Shown: positions 36,527 through 45,923, numbered from the stretch's first letter. The stretch is 64,000 bases of DNA from Rheinheimera tangshanensis (GCF_014645135.1 NZ_BMLH01000002.1:1-64000); one strand, 5' to 3'. Program-made: numbers and translations. The notes: generated from the letters alone by a model not told the origin.

Positions 36527-37627
36527 TTACTGTAACAGCGGGCGGATGTCGACAATGCTTAAGTCGCTGCTGACGCCCAGATAACGCTCGTAATAGGCCT
36601 TGTGTGATGAACCCACAATGGCCAATACTTTACTGCCAGAGCCTATAGTTTCGCGAATATTAGCGACCATTCTCATATTACGGGTTTCCCAGTAAGCCAG
36701 ATATTTGCGCCCTGTATTCCCTGGCACTTGTGCGCCCGCTGCAGCAGCAAAGTCACCTGCGACGGCCCGACGAGCCTCCTCTACCGAATTGGTAGAGCTG
36801 TACCACTCCAACACGCTGGCTTCTTTATTTTCAACGAAATGTTTGTGCTGCTGCTCAAGCAAGGCTGCACGTTGTTTAGTCCACTCGTTATTCCAAATTT
36901 GCCTGATTTCCTGCTCAAAGACTTTTTCATCCATCTGGCCAATAGCCGCATCTCCGGTATGATCATCTACCGGATACACCTGTTCATGGCCTAGTTGCAC
37001 CGCCAATGCCGCGGCAATACTGACATTTTCATTCATCTGTAAGCTGCGTTTTTCCAGTTGAGCCACCAGCTCTGCAGTCAGGCCATCGGCGCTGATCCGT
37101 TCTGTTTTTGGTAATCGTAACCACTGCACTACTGCTGAGACCGGATTACCTGCCGCCATAAATAACGCAGACAACCGACGACGCTCTGAGTGCGGACGAT
37201 TGTTGGTTGGGATAGCTAAGAGCCTGGCTATCTGTTGACTGGCTTCGGCACCGGATAGCTTAAGTGCTTGTCTGGCCACCGTTGGATCGTAACAATACTG
37301 CTCTGCCGTGTCGGGGTAAGCAAACTGATAATCCCGCAGAAAATCGCACTGTGCACCAGAAAGTGCTTCAATCAGAATTTTGTCAGGGGCAAAAGTAACC
37401 AACCGGTTCAACAAGGGGGTCAGCCTGCTCTTATCAAAATCAGTCGGCAGGGAAGATAAATGTGAAGTGCCCAGCACGGCGATTTGGCTAAGCCCACCGC
37501 GTTCTGCTGCAGCTTTATCGGCCAGATAAACTGCCTGAGCGAATTCAGTGTCTGGTTTTGGATTTGTTACTGCAGCTGGTGCTTCGGCTGAGCTGAGTAA
37601 AGCAGCCACTAATAACGTAGTAAGCAT
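36527..37627 (-). CDS. exported DUF5694 protein
   Basis: 366 residues from the ATG at 37627, with GGAGA just upstream. The longer frame to 37852 would run back into the divergent MFS promoter and is rejected. A short signal peptide (LTTLLVAALLSSAEA) is followed by IAVLGTSHLSSLP near the start and VLAIVGSSHKAYYERYL near the end, the DUF5694 pattern, reminiscent of TraB/ChaN-like putative haem or protease folds. No function is known to me. Confidence 0.75.
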   Translation of the reverse strand: MLTTLLVAALLSSAEAPAAVTNPKPDTEFAQAVYLADKAAAERGGLSQIAVLGTSHLSSLPTDFDKSRLTPLLNRLVTFAPDKILIEALSGAQCDFLRDYQFAYPDTAEQYCYDPTVARQALKLSGAEASQQIARLLAIPTNNRPHSERRRLSALFMAAGNPVSAVVQWLRLPKTERISADGLTAELVAQLEKRSLQMNENVSIAAALAVQLGHEQVYPVDDHTGDAAIGQMDEKVFEQEIRQIWNNEWTKQRAALLEQQHKHFVENKEASVLEWYSSTNSVEEARRAVAGDFAAAAGAQVPGNTGRKYLAYWETRNMRMVANIRETIGSGSKVLAIVGSSHKAYYERYLGVSSDLSIVDIRPLLQ

Positions 37628-37843
37628 AAAATCTCCAAAGCTGTGGAATGTAATCAGGGGAACTGTTACTACTCTAGTTGGGCCGCAGTGCAGCGCCAAC
37701 CAGCGAACTGTAACGCCTTCATGCTTTTTGTAACAAAGTTCTTGCTCGAAAAAAAATGCTTCAGAGTCAGACCCTGAGCCCGACTCCGAATCCAAACTTT
37801 GTGCTACAATCGCCGCCCGCTTTAACCCGGAGAATTGTCGCGG

Positions 37844-39211
37844 ATGTCCCATCTGAATCCACTGGAAAAACGTGCCGCCTGGTCTTTGGCACTGGTATTT
37901 GCTTTCCGGATGCTTGGTTTATTTATGCTGATCCCCGTCTTTGCCATTTTTGGTAAGGACCTGATCGGCTTTTCGCCTTTGTGGATAGGTTTAGCTATAG
38001 GTGCTTATGGCTTAACTCAGGCGCTGTTACAAATTCCTATGGGTTGGCTGTCCGATAAATGGGGCAGAAAGCCGGTGATGCTATTGGGGCTTAGCTTTTT
38101 TGTGCTGGGTTCTGTGGTCGCGGCTTTAGCAGATTCTGTCTATATGGTGACTTTTGGTCGCGTGCTGCAGGGCATGGGTGCTATTTCCGGCGCTGTGATG
38201 GCGCTCGCTTCTGACCTGACCCGTGAAGAACAACGACCCAAAGTCATGGCTGTGATTGGCATGACCATAGGTTTGTCTTTCACTATAGCTATGGTAGCAG
38301 GGCCTGCTATAGCAGCGGCCAGCGGGTTAAGTGGTATTTTCTGGTGCACTGCTTTGATGGCCATTACCGGTTTGTTGTTGGTCTGGAAAGTCGTGCCTGT
38401 AGCCGTCAGTAAAGCGCCAGCTTCTGAAACTCTGGCCACTAAAGGCCAAATCGCAGCGCTGTTTCGTCACCCGGAATTATTGCGACTGAACTTTGGTGTA
38501 TTGGTTCTGCACCTGTTATTAACAGCTATTTTTGTGGTGTTACCCACTTTGCTGCTGCAGCAAAATTTCCTGTCAGAACAACACTGGCAACTCTATCTGC
38601 CTGTTTTAATTGCGGCTTTTATTCTGATGGTGCCGCTGATGATTTTGGCCAGCCGCAAGCAACAGGAAAAAGGCTATTTATTACTGGCAATAAGCCTGCT
38701 TATTGTTAGTTTTGTGTTAATTTTAATCAATCAGCAGTTGTGGTCGATCACCCTGGCGCTGTTGTTGTTTTTTGTTGGTTTTAATTATTTAGAAGCCAGC
38801 ATGCCTGCTTTGTTGTCGCGTATTGCCCCTGCTGGATTAAAAGGTACTGCTATGGGTACTTATGCCAGTGCGCAGTTTTTTGGCGCCTTTGCTGGCGGTA
38901 TTTTAGGCGGTGCTGTGGCAAGTTTCAGCAGCGGTGAATCCTTGTTTGCCGTGGCTGCCCTGATTGGTTTACTATGGTTAGCTTATGCCAGCCGCATGAC
39001 AGTGCCTGCGCGATCGCAACGACTGTCATTGCCTGTCAAAGTGGCCGATGAAGCCGCCGCAGCCCAATTGGCGCAGCGCCTGACCCAACTCAACGGAGTG
39101 TTGGAAGTCACAGTGGTGGTTGCGGAACAACGTTTGTATTTAAAAGTCGGCCAGCAACAGTTTGATTTGGCAGAGGCACAGTCTTTGGTTGAGAGCAGCC
39201 AAAAAAGTTAA
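37844..39211 (+). CDS. YajR-type MFS transporter
   Basis: 455 residues with twelve membrane helices. [14 protein letters not shown] is the conserved loop 2-3 motif of the major facilitator superfamily, and [18 protein letters not shown] marks the YajR group. The last 65 residues form the soluble YAM domain (ferredoxin-like, HMA-shaped) characteristic of YajR. It is a proton-driven exporter of unknown substrate. CGGAG lies 11 bases before the ATG at 37844. It is 11 bases from ssb. Confidence 0.9.
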   Translation: MSHLNPLEKRAAWSLALVFAFRMLGLFMLIPVFAIFGKDLIGFSPLWIGLAIGAYGLTQALLQIPMGWLSDKWGRKPVMLLGLSFFVLGSVVAALADSVYMVTFGRVLQGMGAISGAVMALASDLTREEQRPKVMAVIGMTIGLSFTIAMVAGPAIAAASGLSGIFWCTALMAITGLLLVWKVVPVAVSKAPASETLATKGQIAALFRHPELLRLNFGVLVLHLLLTAIFVVLPTLLLQQNFLSEQHWQLYLPVLIAAFILMVPLMILASRKQQEKGYLLLAISLLIVSFVLILINQQLWSITLALLLFFVGFNYLEASMPALLSRIAPAGLKGTAMGTYASAQFFGAFAGGILGGAVASFSSGESLFAVAALIGLLWLAYASRMTVPARSQRLSLPVKVADEAAAAQLAQRLTQLNGVLEVTVVVAEQRLYLKVGQQQFDLAEAQSLVESSQKS

Positions 39212-39222
39212 GGAGAAGTCGC

Positions 39223-39882
39223 ATGGCTCGTGGAATTAATAAAGTAATACTCATTGGTAACCTGGGGACAGATCCTGAAGTCCGTTATATGCCGACAGGT
39301 GGTGCAGTGGCCAACCTGACGATCGCGACCAGCGAAAGCTGGACGGACAAAACCACCAATGAGAAGAAAGAAAATACCGAATGGCACCGTGTCGTGATTT
39401 ATCAGCGTTTGGCTGAAATTGCCGGTGAATATCTGCGTAAAGGCAGCAAGGTGTATATCGAAGGTCGTTTGCGTACCCGTAAGTGGCAGGATCAGCAAGG
39501 TGTTGAGCGTTACACCACCGAAATCATTGCCAATGAGCTACAAATGTTAGATGGCCGTGGTGAAGGTCAAGGCGCTGGCATGGGTCAGGCTCCGGCTATG
39601 GGTGGCGGTGCTCCTATGGGTCAGCAAGGCGGTTATCAACAACCTGCCGCTGCACCACAACAACGTATGCCACAAGCAGCTCCGGCTCAGGGCGGTTATG
39701 CCCCGCAAGCTCCGGCTGCTGCAGCACCGGCACAAGGCGGTTACCAGCAACGTCCAGCTCAGGGCGGCTTCCAGAGTCAGGGCAATTTTAACCAGCCACA
39801 AGGCGGTTTTAATCAGGCAGCACCACAACAACGTGGCCCAATGGAACCCCCAATCGACTTTGACGACGATATTCCGTTCTGA
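39223..39882 (+). CDS. ssb: single-stranded DNA-binding protein
   Basis: 219 residues. Residues 1-110 are the OB fold ([41 protein letters not shown]). A long glycine, glutamine, proline and alanine linker follows, then the acidic tip [10 protein letters not shown] that recruits replication and repair partners. AAGGAG precedes the ATG. It is the last chromosomal gene before the second recombinase island and has a good terminator, so the island has inserted without breaking it. Confidence 0.98.
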   Translation: MARGINKVILIGNLGTDPEVRYMPTGGAVANLTIATSESWTDKTTNEKKENTEWHRVVIYQRLAEIAGEYLRKGSKVYIEGRLRTRKWQDQQGVERYTTEIIANELQMLDGRGEGQGAGMGQAPAMGGGAPMGQQGGYQQPAAAPQQRMPQAAPAQGGYAPQAPAAAAPAQGGYQQRPAQGGFQSQGNFNQPQGGFNQAAPQQRGPMEPPIDFDDDIPF

Positions 39883-39929
39883 CTCACCGCTTTTGAAAGT
39901 GTAAAGTCAAACTGAATAGAACAGTAAAA

Positions 39930-39951
39930 AAGCCTCTAAAATCAGAGGCTT
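39930..39951 (+). terminator. ssb terminator
   Basis: AAGCCTCT, AAAATC, AGAGGCTT followed by TCGTTC, preceded by an A run: an 8-bp stem 47 bases after the ssb stop. Confidence 0.85.
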
Positions 39952-40012
39952 TCGTTCAAAATTCAGATCGTATACCTTTTGGGTACTTGCTCTCTGGTAT
40001 TTGGGATTTCTA

Positions 40013-40061
40013 ACACTTTAAAATGTAAAGACAAATGTAAAGTCGTCGATATTAATCGACA
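40013..40061. repeat. clustered TGTAAAG motifs and inverted repeats at the island's left edge
   Basis: ACACTTTA at 40013-40020 faces TGTAAAG at 40024-40030, giving the inverted pair CTTTA-AAATG-TAAAG. A direct copy TGTAAAGTC follows at 40036-40044 and occurs also at 39900-39908 just after ssb. GTCGAT/ATCGAC flank ATTA next to it (40043-40058). This is the sort of layout expected for a tyrosine recombinase core with arm sites, but its role is inferred. The rest of 39955-40188 has no gene. Confidence 0.4.
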
Positions 40062-40188
40062 TCTTATTGTTTTTGATTACCCTTTTGTCATTTTATACTT
40101 CAATAAAACCAAGCATTTAGCAAAGATTGCTACTTGATTTTGCGGTGCTATACTCGGTCTCGTCGTACAGTCGAAGTGGGGTAGTAAC

Positions 40189-41382
40189 ATGGCCTATTCA
40201 GTTCAGATGATGAGAGTAGAATCACACGGTGACAGAGAAGTCATTGTGCGTGATCAGAACGGTCTTCCTCCGATCGACATCAACATGTACGTCATTCGTT
40301 TTCGTAGTCGCTCTGAGTCTTACAGGAAGAGCATTGCGTATGCCATTACAAAACTTTATCTATGGGCTGAGCAGCGAGAACTGGATATCACCGAACGAAT
40401 GCGAAGCGGTGAGTTTCTAACCTTTATCGAAATTGAATCGTTAAGAGAGTTTATGCGATTGCGCTTCAATGCAAAATCAAATGCGCCTCAGACGATTGAG
40501 CTTGCTAAACATACCTTTGTAAGTGCAGACACCTACCGCAGACGCTGTGAGCGTGTGATTAACTATTTACGCTTTCTTGGGCATGTATTTGCTGGGCAAC
40601 GAAAGCGTTCCGACCCTTATGTCAAGAACATGAACACCTTCATCACTCAGTGTGGGCAGATCCTGAAAGAACCAAAGGGACTCAAGTATGCTCGACAGCG
40701 TTATGGTTTATCAGAAGCAGCTGTTAAAAAACTACTGTGGTGGCTCGATCCAGAGAATCCATCCAACCCATTTCAAAAACGGATCCGTTTAAGAAATCAA
40801 CTCATTGTTCATATGCTCTTATTGACTGGGATCCGGGATGGTGAGCTCCTCTCTTTACGTCCTGATGCTTTAATAAGGAAACCTTATGGGTATGCGTTGA
40901 AGGTGACACAAAATACAACCTTGGATCTTGATCCCAGGCTTGAGCCTCCACAGGTGAAAACCTATTCGCGTGATATCCCGGTGAGTGATAAAACGGCCGA
41001 GCTCATTGATACGTACATCCGAGGAGAGCGTAAACAAAGAGGAAAGTCGGCAGCGAAAGCAGCTCCCTATCTTTTTTTGAATTCAAACTTAACTCCTAAG
41101 CCAATGACAATAAGAGTCTTAACTCATATTTGTGATCGGATTAAAAAGGTCGATCCAGAGACGTTTAAAGAGCTACACCCGTATTTGTTTCGTCATACAT
41201 TCAACGACTTGCTCGTACTCACATCTGACCTTAGCGTGGACAGTGAAGAGTTCAAAAACTTACAACGTGAGTTGTGTGGTTGGGCTCGGAATAGCGAGCA
41301 AGGGAAAATCTATACAAAACGATCGCGAGAAATTTTAGCTTCTGAATGCTTGAAAAAAATGGAAAGCCAGTTTATTGTTTAA
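40189..41382 (+). CDS. GinA-like tyrosine recombinase (second module)
   Basis: 397 residues. The N-terminal DNA-binding half is followed by a catalytic domain with R216 in LTGIRDGELLSL, HPYLFRHTF near 330 (box II) and a nucleophilic tyrosine in GKIYTKRS near 378. The usual LGH is changed to CGW. It is the first gene of the operon and nearest the chromosome, as in the first module, but the two proteins differ along most of their length and must recognise different sites. It should take part in integration and excision of the island. Confidence 0.8.
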   Translation: MAYSVQMMRVESHGDREVIVRDQNGLPPIDINMYVIRFRSRSESYRKSIAYAITKLYLWAEQRELDITERMRSGEFLTFIEIESLREFMRLRFNAKSNAPQTIELAKHTFVSADTYRRRCERVINYLRFLGHVFAGQRKRSDPYVKNMNTFITQCGQILKEPKGLKYARQRYGLSEAAVKKLLWWLDPENPSNPFQKRIRLRNQLIVHMLLLTGIRDGELLSLRPDALIRKPYGYALKVTQNTTLDLDPRLEPPQVKTYSRDIPVSDKTAELIDTYIRGERKQRGKSAAKAAPYLFLNSNLTPKPMTIRVLTHICDRIKKVDPETFKELHPYLFRHTFNDLLVLTSDLSVDSEEFKNLQRELCGWARNSEQGKIYTKRSREILASECLKKMESQFIV

Positions 41383-41452
41383 ATGTTACCTCTGACAGGA
41401 GAAAGAGGTTTCGCATAGAGCCGACACACGAGGAGTGAAGGCTGCACACTTG

Positions 41453-41551
41453 AGTACTTCTTAGAAGTACTGTCCGTTTAACACAAACGGTCACTTTTAC
41501 CTTACTTAGCCATATTAATCGAAATACATCCATACACCCTATGTTTTAGGG
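41453..41551. promoter_or_regulatory. three hairpins in the ginA-ginB gap
   Basis: The 202-bp gap holds AGTACTTCT-T-AGAAGTACT (41453-41471, a perfect palindrome), CCGTTT-AACAC-AAACGG (41474-41490) and CCCTA-TGTTT-TAGGG (41537-41551). The last one overlaps the GGGAGGGG ribosome site in front of a short upstream frame. The first module has no such gap. These could control translation or transcript length of ginB onward. Confidence 0.5.
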
Positions 41552-41562
41552 AGGGGTATTTC

Positions 41563-41655
41563 ATGGCCAATGAGGTAAGAGCTGATGAAAAAGAAAGCCC
41601 GCACGCGTTTAAAGTCCAACTTTGCCATCCAAGCGTTAGAACGTCCCATTTTTAA
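41563..41655 (+). CDS. possible 30-codon leader peptide overlapping ginB
   Basis: ATG at 41563 has a strong GGAGG eight to nine bases upstream and opens a frame MANEVRADEKESPHAFKVQL and on, ending at TAA 41653-41655. It overlaps the first 71 bases of ginB in another frame. The ribosome site is better than that of ginB. It may be a coupling or regulatory leader, or a chance frame. Confidence 0.3.
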   Translation: MANEVRADEKESPHAFKVQLCHPSVRTSHF

Positions 41656-43171
41656 CAAACCCCATGTGCTCAGTCGCTCCAGACAAATTGACACATCAGG
41701 TGATGTATGGGAAATCGGTGAGAGTCATCCCGTATCATTAAATTGGTCTGCTTTTTCAGAGCTACCCACTGAGCTTGTCAGTCAGATTAAGTATGCTTTT
41801 GAATGCATTCTTGTGACCCTTGCGCCTGATACTGTGCGAGGATGTTTTGATTCACTAAAACTTTTCTTCAGCTCTGTAGATGATTGGGGGCATGATGAAA
41901 GTGTCAGCGAACAACTCACTGAATACCTTTTTGATTACATCATAACGCACAGAAGCTCCAATAATGAGGCCGTACTCAACACACTCCGGTTGTGGTACAT
42001 CCGTTCCTATTATCTGGCGTTATCCCTTTTCAAACGAAGCACATGTCAGATGCTCTCCAGGTTTACCTTCAAAGGCAACATGAAGGGTATAGATGTGTTG
42101 ACCTACATGGAGGGACGCTCGCCACTGCGTAGCGATGAGCTCGATAGGTTACGCAAGGCCCTGAGTGCATTGCGAGCCAGCATAACTCCTTACGACGCTC
42201 TGTTTCCTAAATTAGTTGTAGTCTGGTTGTACGTCGTCCTTGGCGTCAGACCACGGCAGTTATTGTTGCTAATGACATGTGACTTTGCGGTCCATATTGA
42301 TCAAAGCAATGGTCAAAAAACTTACATGCTGAATGTTCCGTCGGTCAAAAAGCGCTACAGCTTGCCACGTCAGCAATTCAAAACGCGTGTATTGCCCGTG
42401 TTTCTGGGGGAGTTGTTAGAGCAGTTAATCACTGTGCAGTATAAAGATCTCTTCTCTGACGATGGCCTCCCATCCAGTGACTCACAACCAATATTTAGGG
42501 CGAAAACAGCAGAAGTTGGCCGTCGCGAGCGGCGCGCAACATTCGAGCGGTTTGAGGGTAGCAAAGATTTCGTTTTTTTTAACGGTGCACCGGCCGCCAT
42601 TATTGACTACATCGACACCAAAAGAGTCTCTCAGGGTCATGCACCGCTCAATATAAAGCTAACACCGAGGCGGTTACGGAAAACCTTTGCCACCCACGCC
42701 GCCTCTATGGGGACACCGAGTTACGCCTTAATGGAATTGCTCGACCATGACGATTTACAGCATGTGATGGTGTATTACCAACTGGGTGTGGCTTTCGCCC
42801 TCAAGGTCGATGCGGTTTACCAAAAGCAGTTCAGCAGCCACCTGGAGTATTTCGAGGGGAAGATCACGCTTGCGGAGTTGGTTGACCGAAATAACTTACG
42901 TGTGGTTTTTGGGCCTGATTCCTTGAAAAAGCTGGTAGGGATCGGCCTGTGCGCGAAGCAGGAGCCTTGTTCTTTGCAGCCTCCATATTCGTGCTACAGC
43001 TGCAATAAATTTGAAGCATCTGACAATATTTCTGTTCACCAGGAAGTTCTCGATGCGATGCGAGAGGAGATCAGACAAAAGTTTGGAGATGACGCTCCAC
43101 CCGGGTTTTATGCAGCGCCTCACATGAAAGCATGTAGTGAATTAGTTGAACAGTTGGAGGTGAGATCATGA
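41585..43171 (+). CDS. GinB-like tyrosine recombinase (second module)
   Basis: 528 residues. The catalytic region is readable: arginine in VVLGVRPRQLLLL (about 220), TPRRLRKTFATHAASMG in the box II place (the usual first H is replaced), LLDHDDLQHVMVYY with the H and tyrosine. The C-terminal part carries a cysteine set (CAKQEPC, CYSC) that probably binds zinc. Unlike the first module's GinB, this one keeps most active-site residues. Its ATG has GAGG nine bases upstream, and its stop overlaps the ginC start (ATGA). Confidence 0.78.
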   Translation: MKKKARTRLKSNFAIQALERPIFNKPHVLSRSRQIDTSGDVWEIGESHPVSLNWSAFSELPTELVSQIKYAFECILVTLAPDTVRGCFDSLKLFFSSVDDWGHDESVSEQLTEYLFDYIITHRSSNNEAVLNTLRLWYIRSYYLALSLFKRSTCQMLSRFTFKGNMKGIDVLTYMEGRSPLRSDELDRLRKALSALRASITPYDALFPKLVVVWLYVVLGVRPRQLLLLMTCDFAVHIDQSNGQKTYMLNVPSVKKRYSLPRQQFKTRVLPVFLGELLEQLITVQYKDLFSDDGLPSSDSQPIFRAKTAEVGRRERRATFERFEGSKDFVFFNGAPAAIIDYIDTKRVSQGHAPLNIKLTPRRLRKTFATHAASMGTPSYALMELLDHDDLQHVMVYYQLGVAFALKVDAVYQKQFSSHLEYFEGKITLAELVDRNNLRVVFGPDSLKKLVGIGLCAKQEPCSLQPPYSCYSCNKFEASDNISVHQEVLDAMREEIRQKFGDDAPPGFYAAPHMKACSELVEQLEVRS

Positions 43172-45357
43172 GTTACTCGAATGCTGTACGCCAATTAAGC
43201 CTTGTCGATCAACTGTCCGAACAAGAACAGAATGTCAAACTTGCTCAGGTGTTGCGCCTGTGGAAACCGACAGACAACTGCGAAGAGAACTTTGCTGACC
43301 TTATCGATTTAGGGGCTCGCCTCTGCCAGATCGTGTTCAAAGGGCAGGTCTCTTGGCACGATGCGTCATGGAATATTAGTGGTTTCGAGTCCACGGTGAG
43401 TGTGAGGAGCGTTGCTCACAAGAGCAACATACTTTTTACCCAGCGATCGGGTTTGCAAAAGTTTCAGAAGCAAAAGAAGTCCGATGAACGGCCTTTTGCG
43501 GAACCATTTGCATCATTTGCAAAGGCATTAGTCGTCGTCGCGCATGCCCACAAACCTACAAGTCATAACGTGCACATGGTGATGATGCGGGCCATGCGAT
43601 ATCTCTATGAGGTTGCAGAACTTCATGGGTGTTCACATATTCATGATTTGTCTCCTGGCTTGTTTGATGAAGCCTTAAAGCTCGCCGTTGCCCAGAAGGA
43701 ACAAGAGACGACCTTGTATGTCACAGGAGAAAAGCTCAGTTACATTGCCGATAAAATCATGGAATTTGGCTTATCAGTGATGCCGTTAAACTGGGAAAAT
43801 CCTATTCCTAGAGATTACAAACATGGGGGGAGGCTTCAAACAAGGAATGGACCTGCTCAGGCAAAACAACGGGCCGAAAAGCTACCGAAAACTGCAGTCT
43901 TAGTGTTTATTTCTGCGCTATGGACTCACTATGAAGAACTTGAAGAACGTGACAAAGCACTGACCTGTATGGCCATGATCCTCATGGTTTGCGGCTTTCG
44001 GATGGATGAGTTTGTCAGTCTGGACGTCAACTGCATTCCTACACGGGAAGAGTTTTATACATTTGAACCGGAGTTAGATCCACAGACTGGCCGTTACTGC
44101 CGATTGCTTAAGATACGAGTACTTGCCCGTAAGCGTTATGTTTGGGACAGCAAAATAGTCCCCCCAAGCATGACCGAGTTGATTTTTCAGGCGATTGATC
44201 GGCTCAAGGAATTATCAAAAGAGCATCGCGAAGTCTGCAGAACAATGCTTGAGCATGGAAAGTGGACGAAATTCATGCAGTTTGGTGATGATGATCTCCT
44301 CACATCCAGACAAGTTATGGATGTTATTGGTGCGTCTTCAACCAGTAACACGATAACTACCCTCAAGCGATATGGTGTAGAGCCGTGGCCCGGCTCAAAA
44401 CACAAGAGCACATTTTTTAGGGTCGGTGATATTCATTCTGCCTTTTGCAACGCTTACAAAGAACGCATAAAGCCGATCCTTGAAGGGATTGGAATGAACA
44501 CGATTAAAGTTCCCGTTTGGGAGCTCATTACACTGCGATTCAAAGATCAGTACACGCCAAAAGAAATGCTAAATGTGTTTGCTGAACCACTGACGGGGAC
44601 GCAAATCAATGACTTCTTTATGGGGCGTGATTATGTATCACGGATCTCTGGCAACGACGCTCGTATGGCCAATGTATTTGAGCGTTATGAGTTTCCTGAA
44701 CTCAATGATCTTGAAGAGACTCCGGAGGTGCGTACTCACCAGTTCAGGCATTTACTCAATACGATCATGCAGGAATCTGACGCATTCTCTCAGGAAGATA
44801 TTGCCAAGAATTTCCTGCGGGCAGGAACACGCGATAACGAGGCATACAATCATAGAAAATCGACATCATCTACCCGGGATCTGATTGAAAACGTTCAGCA
44901 TGCGATTTTTCACCCTGGTGAAGATATTCCGATTGAGCGGGCCGCTACTCTTGCCAGGCAGTTCCCATTGTTATCCCCAGATGAGCTAAAACAGGATTTA
45001 GAGACCCTTGGCAGCTCTCACATTATGGATATCGGACGTTGTCGTCATGATTACGTCCAGAGTCCTTGTGGTTTGCACTATGCGTGCCTGCACAATTGCA
45101 AACATTATCGAAGAACCAAGGGAAACTCTGTGGAGGTAGCACGCCTTACTGAGCGAAAAAATATTGCCTTGGAACAGATGGAACGCGCGCAAATAGATGC
45201 CAGCGAAGGATTTACAGGTGCCAATGAATGGTACCGGCATCATGCTGAACTGGTAAAAGGATGCGATACCGCACTTGCGATCGAAGATGATCCAAATGTG
45301 CGTCTCGGCGAAATTGTTCAAATATTTCCGAACGGTCGTGATTCATGTGAGGTGTAA
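43168..45357 (+). CDS. GinC-like large tyrosine recombinase (second module)
   Basis: 729 residues, the largest of the set. Catalytic residues appear in VCGFRMDEFVSL (about 275), THQFRHLLNTI (about 528) and NEAYNHRK (about 565). A cysteine and histidine cluster (CRHDYVQSPCGLHYACLHNC) follows at about 635-655, like the cluster in the other Gin proteins. The long N-terminal region of 240 residues has no known domain. Start overlaps ginB by four bases, and ginD begins two bases after its stop, so all three are made together. Confidence 0.78.
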   Translation: MSYSNAVRQLSLVDQLSEQEQNVKLAQVLRLWKPTDNCEENFADLIDLGARLCQIVFKGQVSWHDASWNISGFESTVSVRSVAHKSNILFTQRSGLQKFQKQKKSDERPFAEPFASFAKALVVVAHAHKPTSHNVHMVMMRAMRYLYEVAELHGCSHIHDLSPGLFDEALKLAVAQKEQETTLYVTGEKLSYIADKIMEFGLSVMPLNWENPIPRDYKHGGRLQTRNGPAQAKQRAEKLPKTAVLVFISALWTHYEELEERDKALTCMAMILMVCGFRMDEFVSLDVNCIPTREEFYTFEPELDPQTGRYCRLLKIRVLARKRYVWDSKIVPPSMTELIFQAIDRLKELSKEHREVCRTMLEHGKWTKFMQFGDDDLLTSRQVMDVIGASSTSNTITTLKRYGVEPWPGSKHKSTFFRVGDIHSAFCNAYKERIKPILEGIGMNTIKVPVWELITLRFKDQYTPKEMLNVFAEPLTGTQINDFFMGRDYVSRISGNDARMANVFERYEFPELNDLEETPEVRTHQFRHLLNTIMQESDAFSQEDIAKNFLRAGTRDNEAYNHRKSTSSTRDLIENVQHAIFHPGEDIPIERAATLARQFPLLSPDELKQDLETLGSSHIMDIGRCRHDYVQSPCGLHYACLHNCKHYRRTKGNSVEVARLTERKNIALEQMERAQIDASEGFTGANEWYRHHAELVKGCDTALAIEDDPNVRLGEIVQIFPNGRDSCEV

Positions 45358-45359
45358 AG

Positions 45360-45770
45360 ATGTTCACAAGATACATTTCTGAATCTTTGGAGCAGCAAAT
45401 TATCGCTTTGCTAGACGAGTGGGCAACAGGAGAGCTGGGAACAGCTCTTTCCTGGGCAAAACTTGAAAAATCATTTGGTTATAGCCGGCAAGCATTAAGT
45501 GGTAATCGCGCCATTAAAAATAAGTTTGATGAAGCGAAATTCGCACTGAGAAACCGGAAGAAATCTGTTGCCGTTCAAAACGCGAGGCTAGATGAGCTGG
45601 AGGCTCTGAAAAATGAGAATTTGAAGTTATCTATCCAGGTTCAGGAGTTCGAAAAACGATTTATGAGATGGATGCATAACTGCCATTTAAAAGCGATTAA
45701 TCCGTTAGAACTGGATGCGCCTATGGGGGTTAGTTTTAAAACAGCGATGCGAGCAAGAGATAGAACCTAA
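45360..45770 (+). CDS. GinD-like small coiled-coil protein (second module)
   Basis: 136 residues. The N-terminal half suggests a helix-turn-helix (LSWAKLEKSFGYSRQALSGNRAIK) and the C-terminal half a coiled coil (ARLDELEALKNENLKLSIQVQEFEKR). It has the same place, size and build as the 133-residue protein that ends the first module, while the sequences differ. It probably assists the three recombinases. Confidence 0.72.
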   Translation: MFTRYISESLEQQIIALLDEWATGELGTALSWAKLEKSFGYSRQALSGNRAIKNKFDEAKFALRNRKKSVAVQNARLDELEALKNENLKLSIQVQEFEKRFMRWMHNCHLKAINPLELDAPMGVSFKTAMRARDRT

Positions 45771-45786
45771 AAAAATTTTGAAAATA

Positions 45787-45826
45787 ATGTAGATTATAGT
45801 TGATATATGTCGATTATAATCTACAT
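45787..45826. promoter_or_regulatory. double operator upstream of the cargo genes
   Basis: ATGTAGATTATA at 45787-45798 is the exact inverse of TATAATCTACAT at 45815-45826. Seen another way, TGTCGATTATAATCTACA (45808-45825) is an 18-bp palindrome with one mismatch, and TGTAGATTATAGTTGATA (45788-45805) is a weaker copy 20 bp away, two helical turns. It lies between ginD and the next gene. The XRE-type protein of the same island is the best candidate to bind it. Confidence 0.55.
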
Positions 45827-45923
45827 TTGGTGGTGAGCACTGAAAATGGCTAAGTAAGGGCTTAAGTTCAGGATCACAAAATACCTGCCATGGATGGTCA
45901 ACGATACATACCGGAGGTAAGTG

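Noticed and set aside
36319-36573. An 84-codon frame between uvrA and the DUF5694 gene
   Set aside because: It overlaps the LexA box region and the end of the neighbouring gene, and lacks a ribosome site or family pattern.
39547-39904. Frames in other phases across the ssb linker
   Set aside because: The glycine and glutamine repeats of the SSB linker leave all phases open; no independent gene is supported.
41453-41490. Hairpins in the ginA-ginB gap as an integron attC or CRISPR-like array
   Set aside because: The stems have different sequences, no repeat period and no cassette structure.
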